64,000 bases of DNA from Bathymodiolus brooksi (GCA_963680875.1 OY804588.1:92498233-92562232); one strand, 5' to 3'; shown: positions 34,391 to 48,070, counted from the first letter of the stretch. Program-made: numbers and translations. Notes: a model not told the origin generated them from the letters alone.

Positions 34391-37300
34391 ATGCATTTAC
34401 ACTCAATTACAGGTACATGTAGTACAAAGGATAACGGAGTTGAGAGGCATAATCAATCAGTTAGTAATTTTGATGACAAAGCGAGCGATAACCCTGACAT
34501 ACCCTTAGGTGACAATGGTAGTATGAATAACACTTCTGACATAAATGATTGTATGTCAATAGATTCAGATTATGAAGGTGTTGCGTCCCTTTCAAATAGT
34601 TCTGTATATAATAATGTAAATAGTAACGATAATTCATTGCAAATCGTATGTTTGAATTGCTGTGGAATCAAAACGAGGCTACATTATCCCGAATTTAGAA
34701 ACTTAATACAGAGGTATGATATAGTCTGTTTTGTGGAGACCAAAACTGACGATATAGATATAATAACTTTACAAGTTTTTACAAGCTTGTCATGAAAAAC
34801 AGGAAAAAAATTACAAAAAACCGTTCGGGTGGTATCATGGTAGGTTTTAAAGATAATTTAGCAAAGCATATATACATTGTTAATACTGACAGTAAATATG
34901 CTATGTGGTTCAAATGTAGTGAGGAACTCGTTAAAACAGATCAGCCCGTATTTGTTGGTGTTGTATATATACCACCAGAGTGTACCAAATACTCATCCGA
35001 AGACACTTTTAGTGAACTGCAACAGGAATACTTTTCAAATAAATCTAAATATAATTTATATGTCTTTTGGGGGACTTTAACGCGAGGACGGCAACTGACA
35101 CTGATTTTGTTGATTTGATCAAAAACTGACATGTTGATGATTATATTACTGACAATTTTGCAACGTACTGAATGATTTGAAAATGCCACTCAACAGAATT
35201 AGTATGGATAAATCTAAAAATAAGCTTGGTAATCTATTGTTAAATTTTTGTAAAGGAAATAGTATGTTTATAGTTAATGTTTATGTTTATAGGTAATGAT
35301 ACACACATTGGTAGTTTTACATGTAGAAATGCTAGCGTTGTTGACTAGTGTATAACTAGTCCTGAACTTCTAAAAAAATTATTTGACTTTGATATTCTAG
35401 AAAGTAGTAAATTGTTTTCAGATGTCCACGCACCACTACAAATTGTATTATCTGTTATCTTAAACAATAATGATAGCAATAGTAATACTGTTAGGAAAAC
35501 TAATCACCCGAAAGCTAAAATAAAATCACGGGAAAATGAGAAGGTAACAGATTTTCAAGAAAACATAGACGAAGAAAAATTAGATACTTTCGAACAGAAA
35601 TTTTCACGTTGGCAAAAGGAAATTGGTGTCACAGATCAAGGGATAATAGACTCATTGTTAGAGGACCTTGACAATATCTTCACAGGTTCTGCCAAGAAAA
35701 CGTTTGGAACATTTAATTGTAAAAACATTGATAGTAAAATTAACAAGAATAAAAATGGTCAAAATCAAAAACCATGGTTTGATCAAGACTGTAAATTTTC
35801 CAGACAAATAAATGGAAAATCTAAGAGACGTTATAAGTTGAATAACACTGTATGAAATAGTTCAATTATGATCGATGATCAAAAGGGTTATAAGAAAGTT
35901 ATGAATGAAAAGTATGAAATTTACTGTAAACAAATTTCAGATGATTTAAAAAATGCCTCAAGAGATAATCCTAAACATTTCTGGAAAATATTAGGTGGAC
36001 ATAAGAGAAAACAACAACCAAATATTGAAATTAATACCTTATATGATTTTTTTAAAGATCTAAATACGAAAGGACCCGATGAACAACAGTCAACGACACT
36101 ACAAAATGAACATCCAAATGACTCTAATGTATATATTAATGGGTATATTTCTCAGAATGAAATTTTCAAATGTATGAAAAATTTAAAGAATAATAAAGCT
36201 TGTGATGAAGATGAAATTATAAATGAGTACATTAAATCCACATCAAATCGTTTCATTCATATTTATGAAAACTTTTTAATATAATTTTTGACACGGGTAT
36301 ATTACCTCGAAGTTGGTTAAATGGGATTATTAAGCCAATTTATATAAAAAAAGGCGATGTTAAAGACCCAAAGAACTATAGACCAATCACACTAGTTAGT
36401 TGTTTGGGGAAACTGTTTACTGCAATACTGAATGCAAGATTAAATGATTATACTGAAGAATTCATGATACGTAAAGAAAACCAAAGTGGTTTCAGACAAA
36501 GTTACTCAACACTAGACAATATTTTCTCTATATTTACACTATTTCAAATCTTAAAGTCAAAAAAGAACAAATTATATTGTGCATTTATTGATTTTGAAAA
36601 AGCCTTTGACAGAGTATGGAGGGATGGTCTTTTTCACAAATTATTACTTAACAATATAAATGGTAAAATGTATAATGTTATATTCAATGTGCATACCAGT
36701 GTTAAGTCATGTATCTCATATAACAATCACACTACAGGGAAAATCTGTTTGTTACCTTTTCTTTTTTCAATATTTCTTAACGATCTAGAAGAATTTTTTC
36801 TGACAAAAGATATAGTTGGTTCATAAAATATCACAGACGAGTTAGAAACTGAACTTGAAATTTATCTAAAGATATTTCTAATGTTATATGCCGATGACAC
36901 AATTTTATTAGCTGAATCAGCTGAAGATCTTCAAGTACAATTAAATGCTTTTGGTGAATATTGTGACAATTGGAAAATGAAGGTGAATGTGAACAAAACA
37001 AAAACAATGGTATTTGGATTTGGAAAACTACGACAAAATCTCAAATTCACCTATAAAAACGTTGATATCGAAATAGTCAAACAATTTAATTATTTAGGGT
37101 TAATTTTTACAAAAACATGTAATTTTGATGTTACTAAAAAGCATCTTGCTGACAAAGTGCCTAAGGCAATGTACGAAGTTCTTAAAATGGGAAGATTATA
37201 TAAATTATCGGTGAAAATCCAGCTAGATCTCTTTGATAAAATGATAAAATATATTCTGTTATATGGTTGCGAGGTCCAGGAATTTGGCAAAATTGAAGTA

Positions 37301-37860
37301 CTAGAACGAGTTCACTTGAAATTCTGCAAAATACCTTTAAATTTAAGTCCTCTACTCCAAAGTATATGGTTTATGGTGAGCTAGGCAGGTATCCAATTGA
37401 TATTGATATAAAGGTAAGGACAATGTCATACTGGGCAAGACTTTTAAGTGGTAAGCAGGCTAAATTTTCAAATGTATTTTATAGGCTTTCTAGAAATTTG
37501 AATGAAAATGGTGATACTAATTTAAACTGGGTTTATTTTATCAGAACAATTCTAAATGAGTGTGGATTTACATATATATGGGAAACAGAAAATGTTAATA
37601 ATAAAGAATGGATAAAATATGTTGTGAAACAGCGATTGTTAGATCAGTTTGTACAGAATTGGCAAGCATCTCTGTCAGATTCTTCAAAAGCATTAAATTA
37701 TAGGATTTTTAAAACTAAATTCGAATTCGAGGAATACTTCAATATTTTAAATATGTATAGGTGATGCAATCAGACTGTGTAGATTTAGGACAACAAATCA
37801 CTATCTACGAATTGAAACCGATAGATGGAGAAATATTGATAGAAGAAACAGGTACTTAAA
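34391..37860 (+). pseudogene. LINE ORF2 (APE endonuclease, reverse transcriptase), broken
   Basis: Endonuclease motifs in order: LQIVCLNCCGI, CFVETKTD, GVVYIPPE, GDFNART (reached only after a shift in a G run at 35069-35073), and SDVHAPL near 35420. A stop interrupts VVD-CITSPELL near 35350. RT motifs: KNYRPITLVSCLGKL, ENQSGFRQSYSTLDNIF, YCAFIDFEKAFDRVW, PFLFSIFLNDLEEF and MLYADDTILLAES (36881). Then NVNKTKTMVFGFGK, LEVIQFNYLGL-type motifs, and a C-terminal LGDEYHYVLECSSL stretch near 37860-37900. Stops and shifts near 34790, 35110, 35860, 36285, 36825 and 37380 make it a pseudogene. Confidence 0.87.
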
Positions 37861-38150
37861 TTAGGCGATGAATACCACTATGTTTTAGAGTGTTCCTCTT
37901 TAAACGATAAAACAGCTTCTTCCAAAATATTTTATGAAAAGACATAATGTTGTAAATTCTTTGAACTTCTATCTACCAAAAAAACAATCGCTGTTACGAA
38001 AATTATGTATATTTATCAAACATTACCCACTCTTGTTCCTTAACCTATGTATATTTTGTAAATAGTCTTGTTATGTTATTATTATGTTGTCATTTTTCTC
38101 TGTACCATTGTATTTGGCTCTATGAGAATAAAGATATCAAGATATATATT

Positions 38151-39380
38151 CATCTATTAATATTTGTAAAATAAATTATGGTTTGTGATTTTTTTTCTCT
38201 GGTTTTAATTAAATAAATGTATTTAAACAAGGAAGTATTTCAGATCTTGACAAATATGGTATACTATGATGTAAGCGTGGCTTGTACTTTCATCTAATAA
38301 TATTTGTTTTTTATATATTTTCTTATTAAAATATATATTCTGTAAATAGAAAAAGACATACAGTGTATTACGTTACAGCAAGATCTCAGAATATATAGCG
38401 ACCGTCTGATTAATCACGAGGGCGAATTACTTTTGACTGTTTATCACCGGAGCCATAATTTTATTCATGCGAAACAAGCAAAAAATATTTTAGACATTAA
38501 CAATCAGATTCTTTCTTCAAATAAAATAAAACTTTCTCGTTAAAAAAAAAAAATAAATAAATAATAAAAAAAAAAAACAATAAGCAAAAAAAATAAATAT
38601 GAATAAATAAATAATGATAAAAAAAAAACTCACAAAAAAGATAATAAAAAGAAGAGAGAGCATAGCCCCACCATCTAAGTCTTTACTGGATATATCCTGG
38701 CGACCGATACTGAGGTGTGGCGCGGGTCTTGTAAAAGGCTATAATTTAACAGTTATGTAAAGTCAATGTGTTGCAGGTGTCACTCTAGACGCCCTGATGT
38801 GGTAATATATATGTAATTCGTTTGGGGATCAACCATTTTCTTGTCTGGGAGTGGGGTGGTGGTGGTGGTGAAGAAAATGTCTATGATTTTGACAGAAAGA
38901 AATTTTTAACACTATTTTTAGCAAAACACAGATATTTTGTCCATGGCTTGAAATTTGTTTTAAACGATTCGGTAAAAAAAACTCATCTAATACATTATGA
39001 AAGAAAAAAATGCTTAGTCAAAATTTGTCGTAAAAACATTGCTTTGTCTATTAGAAAAAGTAATGATTTGTTGTGAATACAATATTTTGTCGAGATACAC
39101 ATGTATCAATTTGCAACCCCTTTCAACGATAAGACAATGATCGCTCCCTTTCTATTTTAGGACATAGCATTGTTTATCATATGCCCAGACTTATCAAGTG
39201 GAGGAGACGTCGTACATAACACTGTAATATACGTGTGACAGGAATATTACTCATACTCATGACAACGGGACCTATCCCTTTAAAGGACTGTCATGGTCAC
39301 GATCGTATGAATTTTATATCTACATTATACTAAGTTATAATTTCCTTTCCTCCCATATTGATAGTTTCTTATACATGTAT
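38151..39380. other. Unassigned, with an A-rich low-complexity tract
   Basis: 38540-38650 is an A-rich tract (A runs plus AATA units), similar to 6788-6892. The plus-strand open frame at 38822-39076 includes a short GGT repeat and has no known motif. No other element was recognised. Confidence 0.5.
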
Positions 39381-39494
39381 AATGAAGATTGTTAGTGCCT
39401 AACGGAAGGGCCTTGGGTTTCTACGGATACTCTGGTTTCCTCTATCAATATAACTAATCGTACTGGATACAATTGAAACAGCGTTAACCATGAG
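39381..39494 (+). mobile_element. Worn RUDI-like SINE 3' fragment
   Basis: GGGTTTCTACGGATACTCTG, TTTCCTCTATCAATATAACT and ACAGCGTTAACCATGAG follow the SINE core and tail order with many substitutions. Confidence 0.6.
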
Positions 39495-39524
39495 TATCTA
39501 CGTTTACACTCGTTTGTTACAAGA

Positions 39525-39645
39525 GTTCGTGCTGCAGTGTGTTGTGATACATTGTTTTGTATTTGTATTTTTTCTTTTAATTGACGACTTCTGATTACCC
39601 TTCCTATGGCATCTTCAGACTTTTCTGTCAATGTGGCATTAAACA
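39525..39645 (-). repeat. DR1 dispersed repeat, worn copy
   Basis: CAGTGTGTTGTGATACATTG, TTTTAATTGACGACTTCTGA and TTACCCTTCCTATGGCATC follow the DR1 minus-strand order, ending with the segment that forms the 35-bp unit at 5575. Confidence 0.5.
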
Positions 39646-39919
39646 CAAATATATACCCAGCATTAATGGATATAAAAATAATGAAAAAATGTACAGAGGA
39701 TGTTTCCTTTTCCTTCGTTCATTTATACTAATTAGAGTATTTTAAATAATTATAATTTTATAAAAATAAATATTTCCACAAACTAACATGTAGTTAATTA
39801 CAATCGAACTTCGTTAGCTCGGACGGCTCGAACCCCATGGATCACTTGAACTGTTTGTCAGTCCAGTCAACCATGCTGTTAAGTCATTGTCAAATAAACC
39901 CTGATTTCCCGAAGGAAGA

Positions 39920-40060
39920 GCCATGAAGGGTGTAAAAGCATAATGTTTTCTTTTTATTGACGTGTCTGTATCAATCCGGGAAAGGCAGTGGTTATGTATA
40001 TGTGTGTAAGGGGTATCGAATTTGCCTTTTTCTACAACTTTTCGATTGGATTTAGAAAAA
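39920..40060 (+). repeat. DR2 dispersed repeat copy
   Basis: TTTATTGACGTGTCTGTATC, GGGAAAGGCAGTGGTTATG and TATGTGTGTAAGGGGTATCG match DR2 at 8965-9080 and 21815-21890. It carries a single copy of the segment amplified at 21876-22590. Confidence 0.6.
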
Positions 40061-40184
40061 TGTTCCGAAGTGTGGTATTTTGGGGTTTTCATTATATTCT
40101 TTCAGAATAAATTCGAATATATGTGAGAGTTTTTAGAATTGCCATTTATAGCGTAAAGTAAATTGGAAGTAGGGTTTAAATTAT

Positions 40185-43100
40185 TCTCTCCCAATACATG
40201 TAATATGTATGGTATTATATAAATCATTATTACCCCCTCTTAATACATGTAATTTTTGGGGTAAAAGCAGAGCTGTTATAACCACAACATATCTACTTAA
40301 AGACTGGAATTGGAGTGTAGTTTGCACTACCCCCTCCCAAGAAAGTAATGTGAGGAGTAGGAGTGGAGTTGTCATTACGCCTCTCAATACATGTACTATG
40401 TAGAGTTATTATAACCCACATATAATGGGTGAAGTAAGATTAGACTTGTTATTATCCCCTCCAAATACAGGTAATGTGTGGAGTTGTTATTAGCCCCTCC
40501 TAATACAGGTAAAGTGTGGAGTTGTTATTATCCCCTCCTAATACAGGTAATGTGAGGAGTTGTTATTATCCCCTCCTAATATAGGTAATGTGTGGAGTTG
40601 TTATTATCCCCTCCTAATACAGGTAATGTGTGGAGTTGTTGTTATCCCCTCCTAATACAGGTAATGTGTGGAGTTGTTATTAGCCCCTCCTAATACAGGT
40701 AATGTGTGGATTTGTTGTTATCTCCTCCTAATACAGGTAATGTGTGGAGTTGTTATTATCCCCTCCAAATACAGGTAATGTGTGGAGTTGTTATTATCCC
40801 CTCCTAATACAGGTAATGTGTGGAGTTGTTATTATCCCCTCCAAATACAGGTAATGTGTGGAGTTGTTATTATCCCCTCCTAATACAGGTAATGTGTGGA
40901 GTTGTTATTATCCCCTCCTAATACAGGTAATGTGTGGAGTTGTTATTATCCCCTCCTAATACAGGTAATGTGTGGAGTTGTTATTATCCCCTCCAAATAC
41001 AGGTAATGTGTGGAGTTATTATTATCCCCTCCAAATACAAGTAATGTGTGGAGTTGTTATTATCCCCTCCAAATACAGGTAATGTGTGGAGTTGTTATTA
41101 TCCCCTCCTAATACAGGTAATGTGTGGAGTTGTTATTATCCCCTCCTAATACAGGTAATGTGTGGAGTTGTTATTATCCCCTCCAAATACAGGTAATGTG
41201 TGGAGTTGTTATTATCTCCTCCAAATACAGGTAATGTGTGGAGTTGTTATTAGCCCCTCCCAATACAGGTAATGTGTGGAGTTGTTATTAGCCCCTCCCA
41301 ATACAGGTAATGTGTAGAGTTGTTATTATCCCGTCCAGATACAGGTAATGTGTGGAGTTGTTATTATCCCCTCCTAATACAGGTAATGTGTTGAGTTGTT
41401 ATTATCCCCTCCAAATACAGGTAATGTGTGGAGTTGTTATTATCCCCTCCTAATACAGGTAATGTGTGGAGTTGTTATTATCCCCTCCTAATACAGGTAA
41501 TGTGTAGAGTTGTTACTATCCCCTCCAAATACAGGTAATGTGTAGAGTTGTTATTATCCCCTCCTAATACAGGTAATGTGTGGAGTTGTTATTAGCCCCT
41601 CCCAATACAGGTAATGTGTGGAGTTGTTATTATCCCCTCCAAATACAGGTAATGTGTGGAGTTGTTATTATCCCCTCCAAATACAGGTAATGTGTGGAGT
41701 TCTTATTAGCCCCTCCCAATACAGGTAATGTGTGGAGTTCTTATTAGCCCCTCCCAATACAGGTAATGTGTAGAGTTGTTATTATCCCGTCCAAATACAG
41801 GTAATGTGTGGAGTTGTTATTATCCCCTCCAAATACAGGTAATGTGTGGAGTTGTTATTATCCCCTCCTAATACAGGTAATGTGTGGAGTTGTTATTAGC
41901 CCCTCCCAATACAGGTAATGTGTGGAGTTGTTATTAGCCCCTCCCAATACAGGTAATGTGTAGAGTTGTTATTATCCCCTCCAAATACAGGTAATGTGTG
42001 GAGTTGTTATTATCCCCTCCTAATACAGGTAATGTGTGGAGTTGTTATTATCCCCTCCTAATACAAGTAATGTGTGGAGTTGTTATTAGCCCCTCCTAAT
42101 ACAGGTAATGTGTGGAGTTCTTATTAGCCCCTCCCAATACAGGTAATGTGTAGAGTTGTTATTATCCCGTCCAAATACAGGTAATGTGTGGAGTTGTTAT
42201 TATCCCCTCCTAATACAAGTAATGTGTGGAGTTGTTATTATCCCCTCCTAATACAGGTAATGTGTGGAGTTGTTATTATCCCCTCCTAATACAGGTAATG
42301 TGTGGAGTTGTTATTATCCCCTCCTAATACAAGTAATGTGTGGAGTTGTTATTATCCCCTCCTAATACAAGTAATGTGTGGAGTTGTTATTATCCCCTCC
42401 TAATACAGGTAATGTGTGGAGTTGTTATTATCCCCTCCTAATACAGGTAATGTGTGGAGTTGTTATTATCCCCTCCTAATACAGGTAATGTGTGGAGTTG
42501 TTATTATCCCCTCCTAATACAGGTAATGTGTGGAGTTGTTATTATCCCCTCCTAATACAGGTAATGTGTGGAGTTGTTATTATCCCCTCCAAATACAGGT
42601 AATGTGTGGAGTTATTATTATCCCCTCCAAATACAAGTAATGTGTGGAGTTGTTATTATCCCCTCCAAATACAGGTAATGTGTGGAGTTGTTATTATCCC
42701 CTCCTAATACAGGTAATGTGTGGAGTTGTTATTATCCCCTCCTAATACAGGTAATGTGTGGAGTTGTTATTATCCCCTCCAAATACAGGTAATGTGTGGA
42801 GTTGTTATTAGCCCCTCCCAATACAGGTAATGTGTAGAGTTGTTATTATCCCGTCCAGATACAGGTAATGTGTGGAGTTGTTATTATCCCCTCCTAATAC
42901 AGGTAATGTGTTGAGTTGTTATTATCCCCTCCAAATACAGGTAATGTGTGGAGTTGTTATTATCCCCTCCTAATACAGGTAATGTGTGGAGTTGTTATTA
43001 TCCCCTCCTAATACAGGTAATGTGTAGAGTTGTTACTATCCCCTCCAAATACAGGTAATGTGTAGAGTTGTTATTATCCCCTCCTAATACAGGTAATGTG

Positions 43101-46100
43101 TGGAGTTGTTATTAGCCCCTCCCAATACAGGTAATGTGTGGAGTTGTTATTATCCCCTCCAAATACAGGTAATGTGTGGAGTTGTTATTATCCCCTCCAA
43201 ATACAGGTAATGTGTGGAGTTCTTATTAGCCCCTCCCAATACAGGTAATGTGTGGAGTTCTTATTAGCCCCTCCCAATACAGGTAATGTGTAGAGTTGTT
43301 ATTATCCCGTCCAAATACAGGTAATGTGTGGAGTTGTTATTATCCCCTCCAAATACAGGTAATGTGTGGAGTTGTTATTATCCCCTCCTAATACAGGTAA
43401 TGTGTGGAGTTGTTATTAGCCCCTCCCAATACAGGTAATGTGTGGAGTTGTTATTAGCCCCTCCCAATACAGGTAATGTGTAGAGTTGTTATTATCCCCT
43501 CCAAATACAGGTAATGTGTGGAGTTGTTATTATCCCCTCCTAATACAGGTAATGTGTGGAGTTGTTATTATCCCCTCCTAATACAAGTAATGTGTGGAGT
43601 TGTTATTAGCCCCTCCTAATACAGGTAATGTGTGGAGTTCTTATTAGCCCCTCCCAATACAGGTAATGTGTAGAGTTGTTATTATCCCGTCCAAATACAG
43701 GTAATGTGTGGAGTTGTTATTATCCCCTCCTAATACAAGTAATGTGTGGAGTTGTTATTATCCCCTCCTAATACAGGTAATGTGTGGAGTTGTTATTATC
43801 CCCTCCTAATACAGGTAATGTGTGGAGTTGTTATTATCCCCTCCTAATACAAGTAATGTGTGGAGTTGTTATTATCCCCTCCTAATACAAGTAATGTGTG
43901 GAGTTGTTATTATCCCCTCCTAATACAGGTAATGTGTGGAGTTGTTATTATCCCCTCCTAATACAGGTAATGTGTGGAGTTGTTATTATCCCCTCCTAAT
44001 ACAAGTAATGTGTGGAGTTGTTATTATCCCCTCCAAATACAGGTAGTGTGTGGAGTTGTTATTATCCCCTCCAAATACAGGTAATGTGTGGAGTTGTTAT
44101 TATCCCCTCCTAATACAGGTAACGTGTGGAGCTGTTATTAGCCCCTCCCAATACAAGTAATGTGTGGAGTTGTTATTATCCCCTCCTAATACAGGTAATG
44201 TGTGGAGTTGTTATTATCCCCCCCTAATACAGGTAATGTGTGGAGTTGTTATTATCCCATCCAAATACAGGTAATGTGTGGAGTTGTTATTATCCCCTCC
44301 TAATACAGGTAATGTGTGGAGTTGTTATTATCCCCTCCTAATACAGGTAATGTGTGGAGTTGTTATTATCCCCTCCTAATACAGGTAATGTGTGGAGTTG
44401 TTATTATCCCCTCCTAATACAGGTAATGTGTGGAGTTGTTATTATCCCCTCCTAATACAGGTAATGTGTGGAGTTGTTATTATCCCCTCCTAATACAGGT
44501 AATGTGTGGAGTTGTTATTAGCCCCTCCTAATACAGGTAATGTGTGGAGTTGTTATTATCCCCTCCTAATACAGGTAATGTGTGGAGTTGTTATTAGCCC
44601 CTCCCAATACAGGTAATGTGTGGAGTTGTTATTAGCCCCTCCTAATACAGGTAATGTGTGGAGTTGTTATTATCCCCTCCTAATACAGGTAATGTGTGGA
44701 GTTGTTATTATCCCCTCCAAATACAGGTAATGTGTGGAGTTGTTATTATCCCCTCCTAATACAGGTAATGTGTGGAGTTGTTATTATCCCCTCCAAATAC
44801 AGGTAATGTGTGGAGTTGTTATTAGCCCCTCCTAATACAGGTAATGTGTGGAGTTGTTATTATCCCCTCCTAATACAGGTAATGTGTGGAGTTGTTATTA
44901 TCCCCTCCAAATACAGGTAATGTGTGGAGTTGTTATTAGCCCCTCCTAATACAGGTAATGTGTGGAGTTGTTATTAGCCCCTCCTAATACAGGTAATGTG
45001 TGGAGTTGTTATTATCCCCTCCTAATACAGGTAATGTGTGGAGTTGTTATTATCCCCTCTAAATACAGGTAATGTGTGGAGTTGTTATTAGCCCCTCCAA
45101 ATACAGGTAATGAGTGGAGTTGTTATTATCCCCTCCAAATACAGGTAATGTGTGGAGTTGTTATTATCCCCTCCTAAAACAGGTAACGTGTGGAGTTGTT
45201 ATTAGCCCCTCCCAATACAAGTAATGTGTGGAGTTGTTATTATCCCCTTCAAATACAGGTAATGTGTGGAGTTGTTATTATCCCCTCCTAATACAGGTAA
45301 TGTGTGGAGTTGTTATTATCCCCTTCAAATACAGGTAATGTGTGGAGTTGTTATTATCCCCTCCTAATACAGGTAATGTGTGGAGTTGTTATTATCCCCT
45401 CCAAATACAGGTAATGTGTGGAGTTGTTATTATCCCTTCCAAATACAGGTAATGTGTGGAGTTGTTATTAGCCCCTCCAAATACAGGTAATGAGTGGAGT
45501 TGTTATTATCCCCTCTAAATACAGGTAATGTGTGGAGTTGTTATTAGCCCCTCCAAATACAGGTAATGAGTGGAGTTGTTATTATCCCCTCCAAATACAG
45601 GTAATGTGTGGAGTTGTTATTATCCCCTCCTAATACAGGTAATGTGTGGAGTTGTTATTATCCCCTCCAAATACAGGTAATGTGTGGAGTTGTTATTAGC
45701 CCCTCCTAATACAGGTAATGTGTGGAGTTGTTATTATCCCCTCCAAATACAGGTAATGTGTGGAGTGGTTATTATCCCCTCCTAATACAGGTAATGTGTG
45801 GAGTTGTTTTTATCCCCTACAAATACAGGTAATGTGTGGAGTTGTTATTATCCCCTCCTAATACAGGTAATGTGTGGAGTTGTTATTAGCCCCTCCAAAT
45901 ACAGGTAATGAGTGGAGTTGTTATTATCCCCTCCAAATACAGGTAATGTGTGGAGTTGTTATTAGCCCCTCCTAATACAGGTAATTTGTGGAGTTGTTAT
46001 TATCCCCTCCAAATACAGGTAATGTGTGGAGTGGTTATTATCCCCTCCTAATACAGGTAATGTGTGGAGTTGTTATTATCCCCTACAAATACAGGTAATG

Positions 46101-47870
46101 TGTGGAGTTGTTGTTATCCCCTCCTAATACAGGTAATGTGTGGAGTTGTTATTATCCCCTCTAAATACAGGTAATGTGTGGAGTTGTTATTAGCCCCTCC
46201 AAATACAGGTAATGAGTGGAGTTGTTATTATCCCCTCCAAATACAGGTAATGTGTGGAGTTGTTATTATCCCCTCCTAATACAGGTAATGTGTGGAGTTG
46301 TTATTAGCCCCTCCAAATACAGGTAATGAGTGGAGTTGTTATTATCCCCTCCAAATACAGGTAATGTGTGGAGTTGTTATTATCCCCTCCTAATACAGGT
46401 AATGTGTGGAGTTGTTATTATCCCCTCCAAATACAGGTAATGAGTGGAGTTGTTATTATCCTCTCCAAATACAGGTAATGTGTGGAGTTGTTATTATTCC
46501 CTCCTAATACAGGTAATGTGTGGAGTTGTTATTATCCCCTACAAATACAGGTAATGTGTGGAGTTGTTATTAGCCCCTCCAAATACAGGTAATGTGTGGA
46601 GTTGTTATTATCCCCTCCAAATACAGGTAATGTGTGGAGTTGTTATTATCCCCTCCTAATACAGGTAATGTGTGGAGTTGTTATTATCCCCTCCAAATAC
46701 AGGTAAAGTGTGGAGTTGTTATTATCCCCTCCAAATACAGGTAATGTGTGGAGTTGTTATTATCTCCTCCAAATACAGGTAATGTGTGGAGTTGTTATTA
46801 TCCCCTCCAAATACAGGTAATGTGTGGAGTTGTTATTATCCCCTCCAAATACAGGTAATGTGTGGAGTTGTTATTATCCCGTCCAAATACAGGTAATGTG
46901 TGGAGTTGTTATTATCTCCTCCTAATACAGGTAATGTGTGGAGTTGTTATTATCCCCTCCTAATACAGGTAATGTGTGGAGTTGTTATTATCCCCCCTAA
47001 TACAGGTAATGTGTGGAGTTGTTATTAGCCCCTCCAAATACAAGTAATGTGTGGAGTTGTTATTATCCCCCCCTAATACAGGTAATGTGTGGAGTTGTTA
47101 TTAGCCCCTCCAAATACAGGTAATGTGTGGAGTTGTTATTATCCCCCCCCTAATACAGGTAATGTGTGGAGTTGTTATTATCCCCTCCAAATACAGGTAA
47201 TGTGTGGAGTTGTTATTAGCCCCTCCTAATACATGTAATGTGTGGAGTTGTTATTAGCCCCTCCTAATACAGGTAATGTGTAGAGTTGTTATTATCCCCT
47301 CCTAATACAGGTAATGTGTGGAGTTGTGATTATCCCCTTCCATTACAGGTAATGTGTGGAGTTGTTATTATCCCCTCCTAATACATGTAATGTGTGGAGT
47401 TGTTATTATCCCCTCCAAACACAGGTAATGTGTGGAGTTGTGATTATCCCCTCCAAATACAGGTAATGTGTGGAGTTGTGATTGTCCCCTCCTAATACAT
47501 GTAATGTGTGGAGTTGTTATTATCCCCTCCTAATACAGGTAATGTGTAGAGTTGTTATTATCCCCTCCTAATACAGGTAATGTGTGGAGTTGTGATTATC
47601 CCCTTCCATTACAGGTAATGTGTAGAGTTGTTATTATCCCCTCCTAATACATGTAATGTGTGGAGTTGTTATTAGCGCCTCCAAATACAGGTAATGTGTA
47701 CATGTGGAGTTGTTATTTGCTCCTCCCAATACAGGTAATGTGTGGAATTTTTATTAACCCCTCCAAATACAGGTAATGTGTTGAGTTGTTATTATCCCCC
47801 TCCGAAGAATGCGTTGAAGTAAGAGCTCGGTTTGGTTAACCCCATCCCAATACATGTAATGTGTAGAGTA
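40185..47870. repeat. 38-bp minisatellite, about 200 copies (7.7 kb)
   Basis: The unit is ACAGGTAATGTGTGGAGTTG plus TTATTATCCCCTCCTAAT. Diverged units form both edges (40185-40440 and 47690-47870). Main variants are TCCTAAT, TCCAAAT and TCCCAAT; ATTATCCCC and ATTAGCCCC; AATGAGTGG (clustered at 45100-46450); ACAAGTAAT; and TGTAGAG. A block of variants in fixed order occurs twice, about 1520 bp apart (for example CCGTCCAGAT at 41331 and 42851, and GTGTTGAG at 41389 and 42909). That shows a 40-unit segmental duplication. There is no coding potential. Confidence 0.97.
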
Positions 47871-47890
47871 GTGCCAGCGGTATTTCTTCT

Positions 47891-48070
47891 ACCTTACCCA
47901 ATGCAAATGCGAGAAGATTTGTTTTAGTTTATACTGTAAGCTAGTCTACGTAAGTAAAATGTTGCCAAAACAGTAACATTATGCTCAATAGTAATAAAAT
48001 GAAGAAAAAAACAATAAATAAGACACTGTCGGAACAATTTTAAAATCAAATATCAAAATCGTAGAAAGAG
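47891..48070. repeat. Left copy of a 180-bp duplication flanking a SINE
   Basis: CCCAATGCAAATGCGAGA, TATACTGTAAGCTAGT, AGTAATAAAATGAA and AATCGTAGAAAGAGG recur in the same order at 48339-48533, on the other side of the SINE at 48071-48337. Confidence 0.85.

Larger units (their letters stand above)
32980..38150 (+). mobile_element. Nearly full-length APE-type LINE, degenerate
   Basis: Two-ORF non-LTR retrotransposon: a 5' leader, ORF1 (from ATG 33074), a gap with no long frame (about 34210-34390), ORF2 with APE endonuclease, RT and a C-terminal region, then an AT-rich 3' end (AATAAAGATATCAAGATATA near 38127). It lies head to head with the minus-strand LINE, with about 250-350 bp between the recognisable parts. 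Frameshifts and stops make it non-autonomous. The exact clade is unresolved. Confidence 0.85.

Noticed and set aside
40209..40403. Open frames at the left edge of the 38-bp array
   Set aside because: Part of diverged repeat units, with no independent coding signal.
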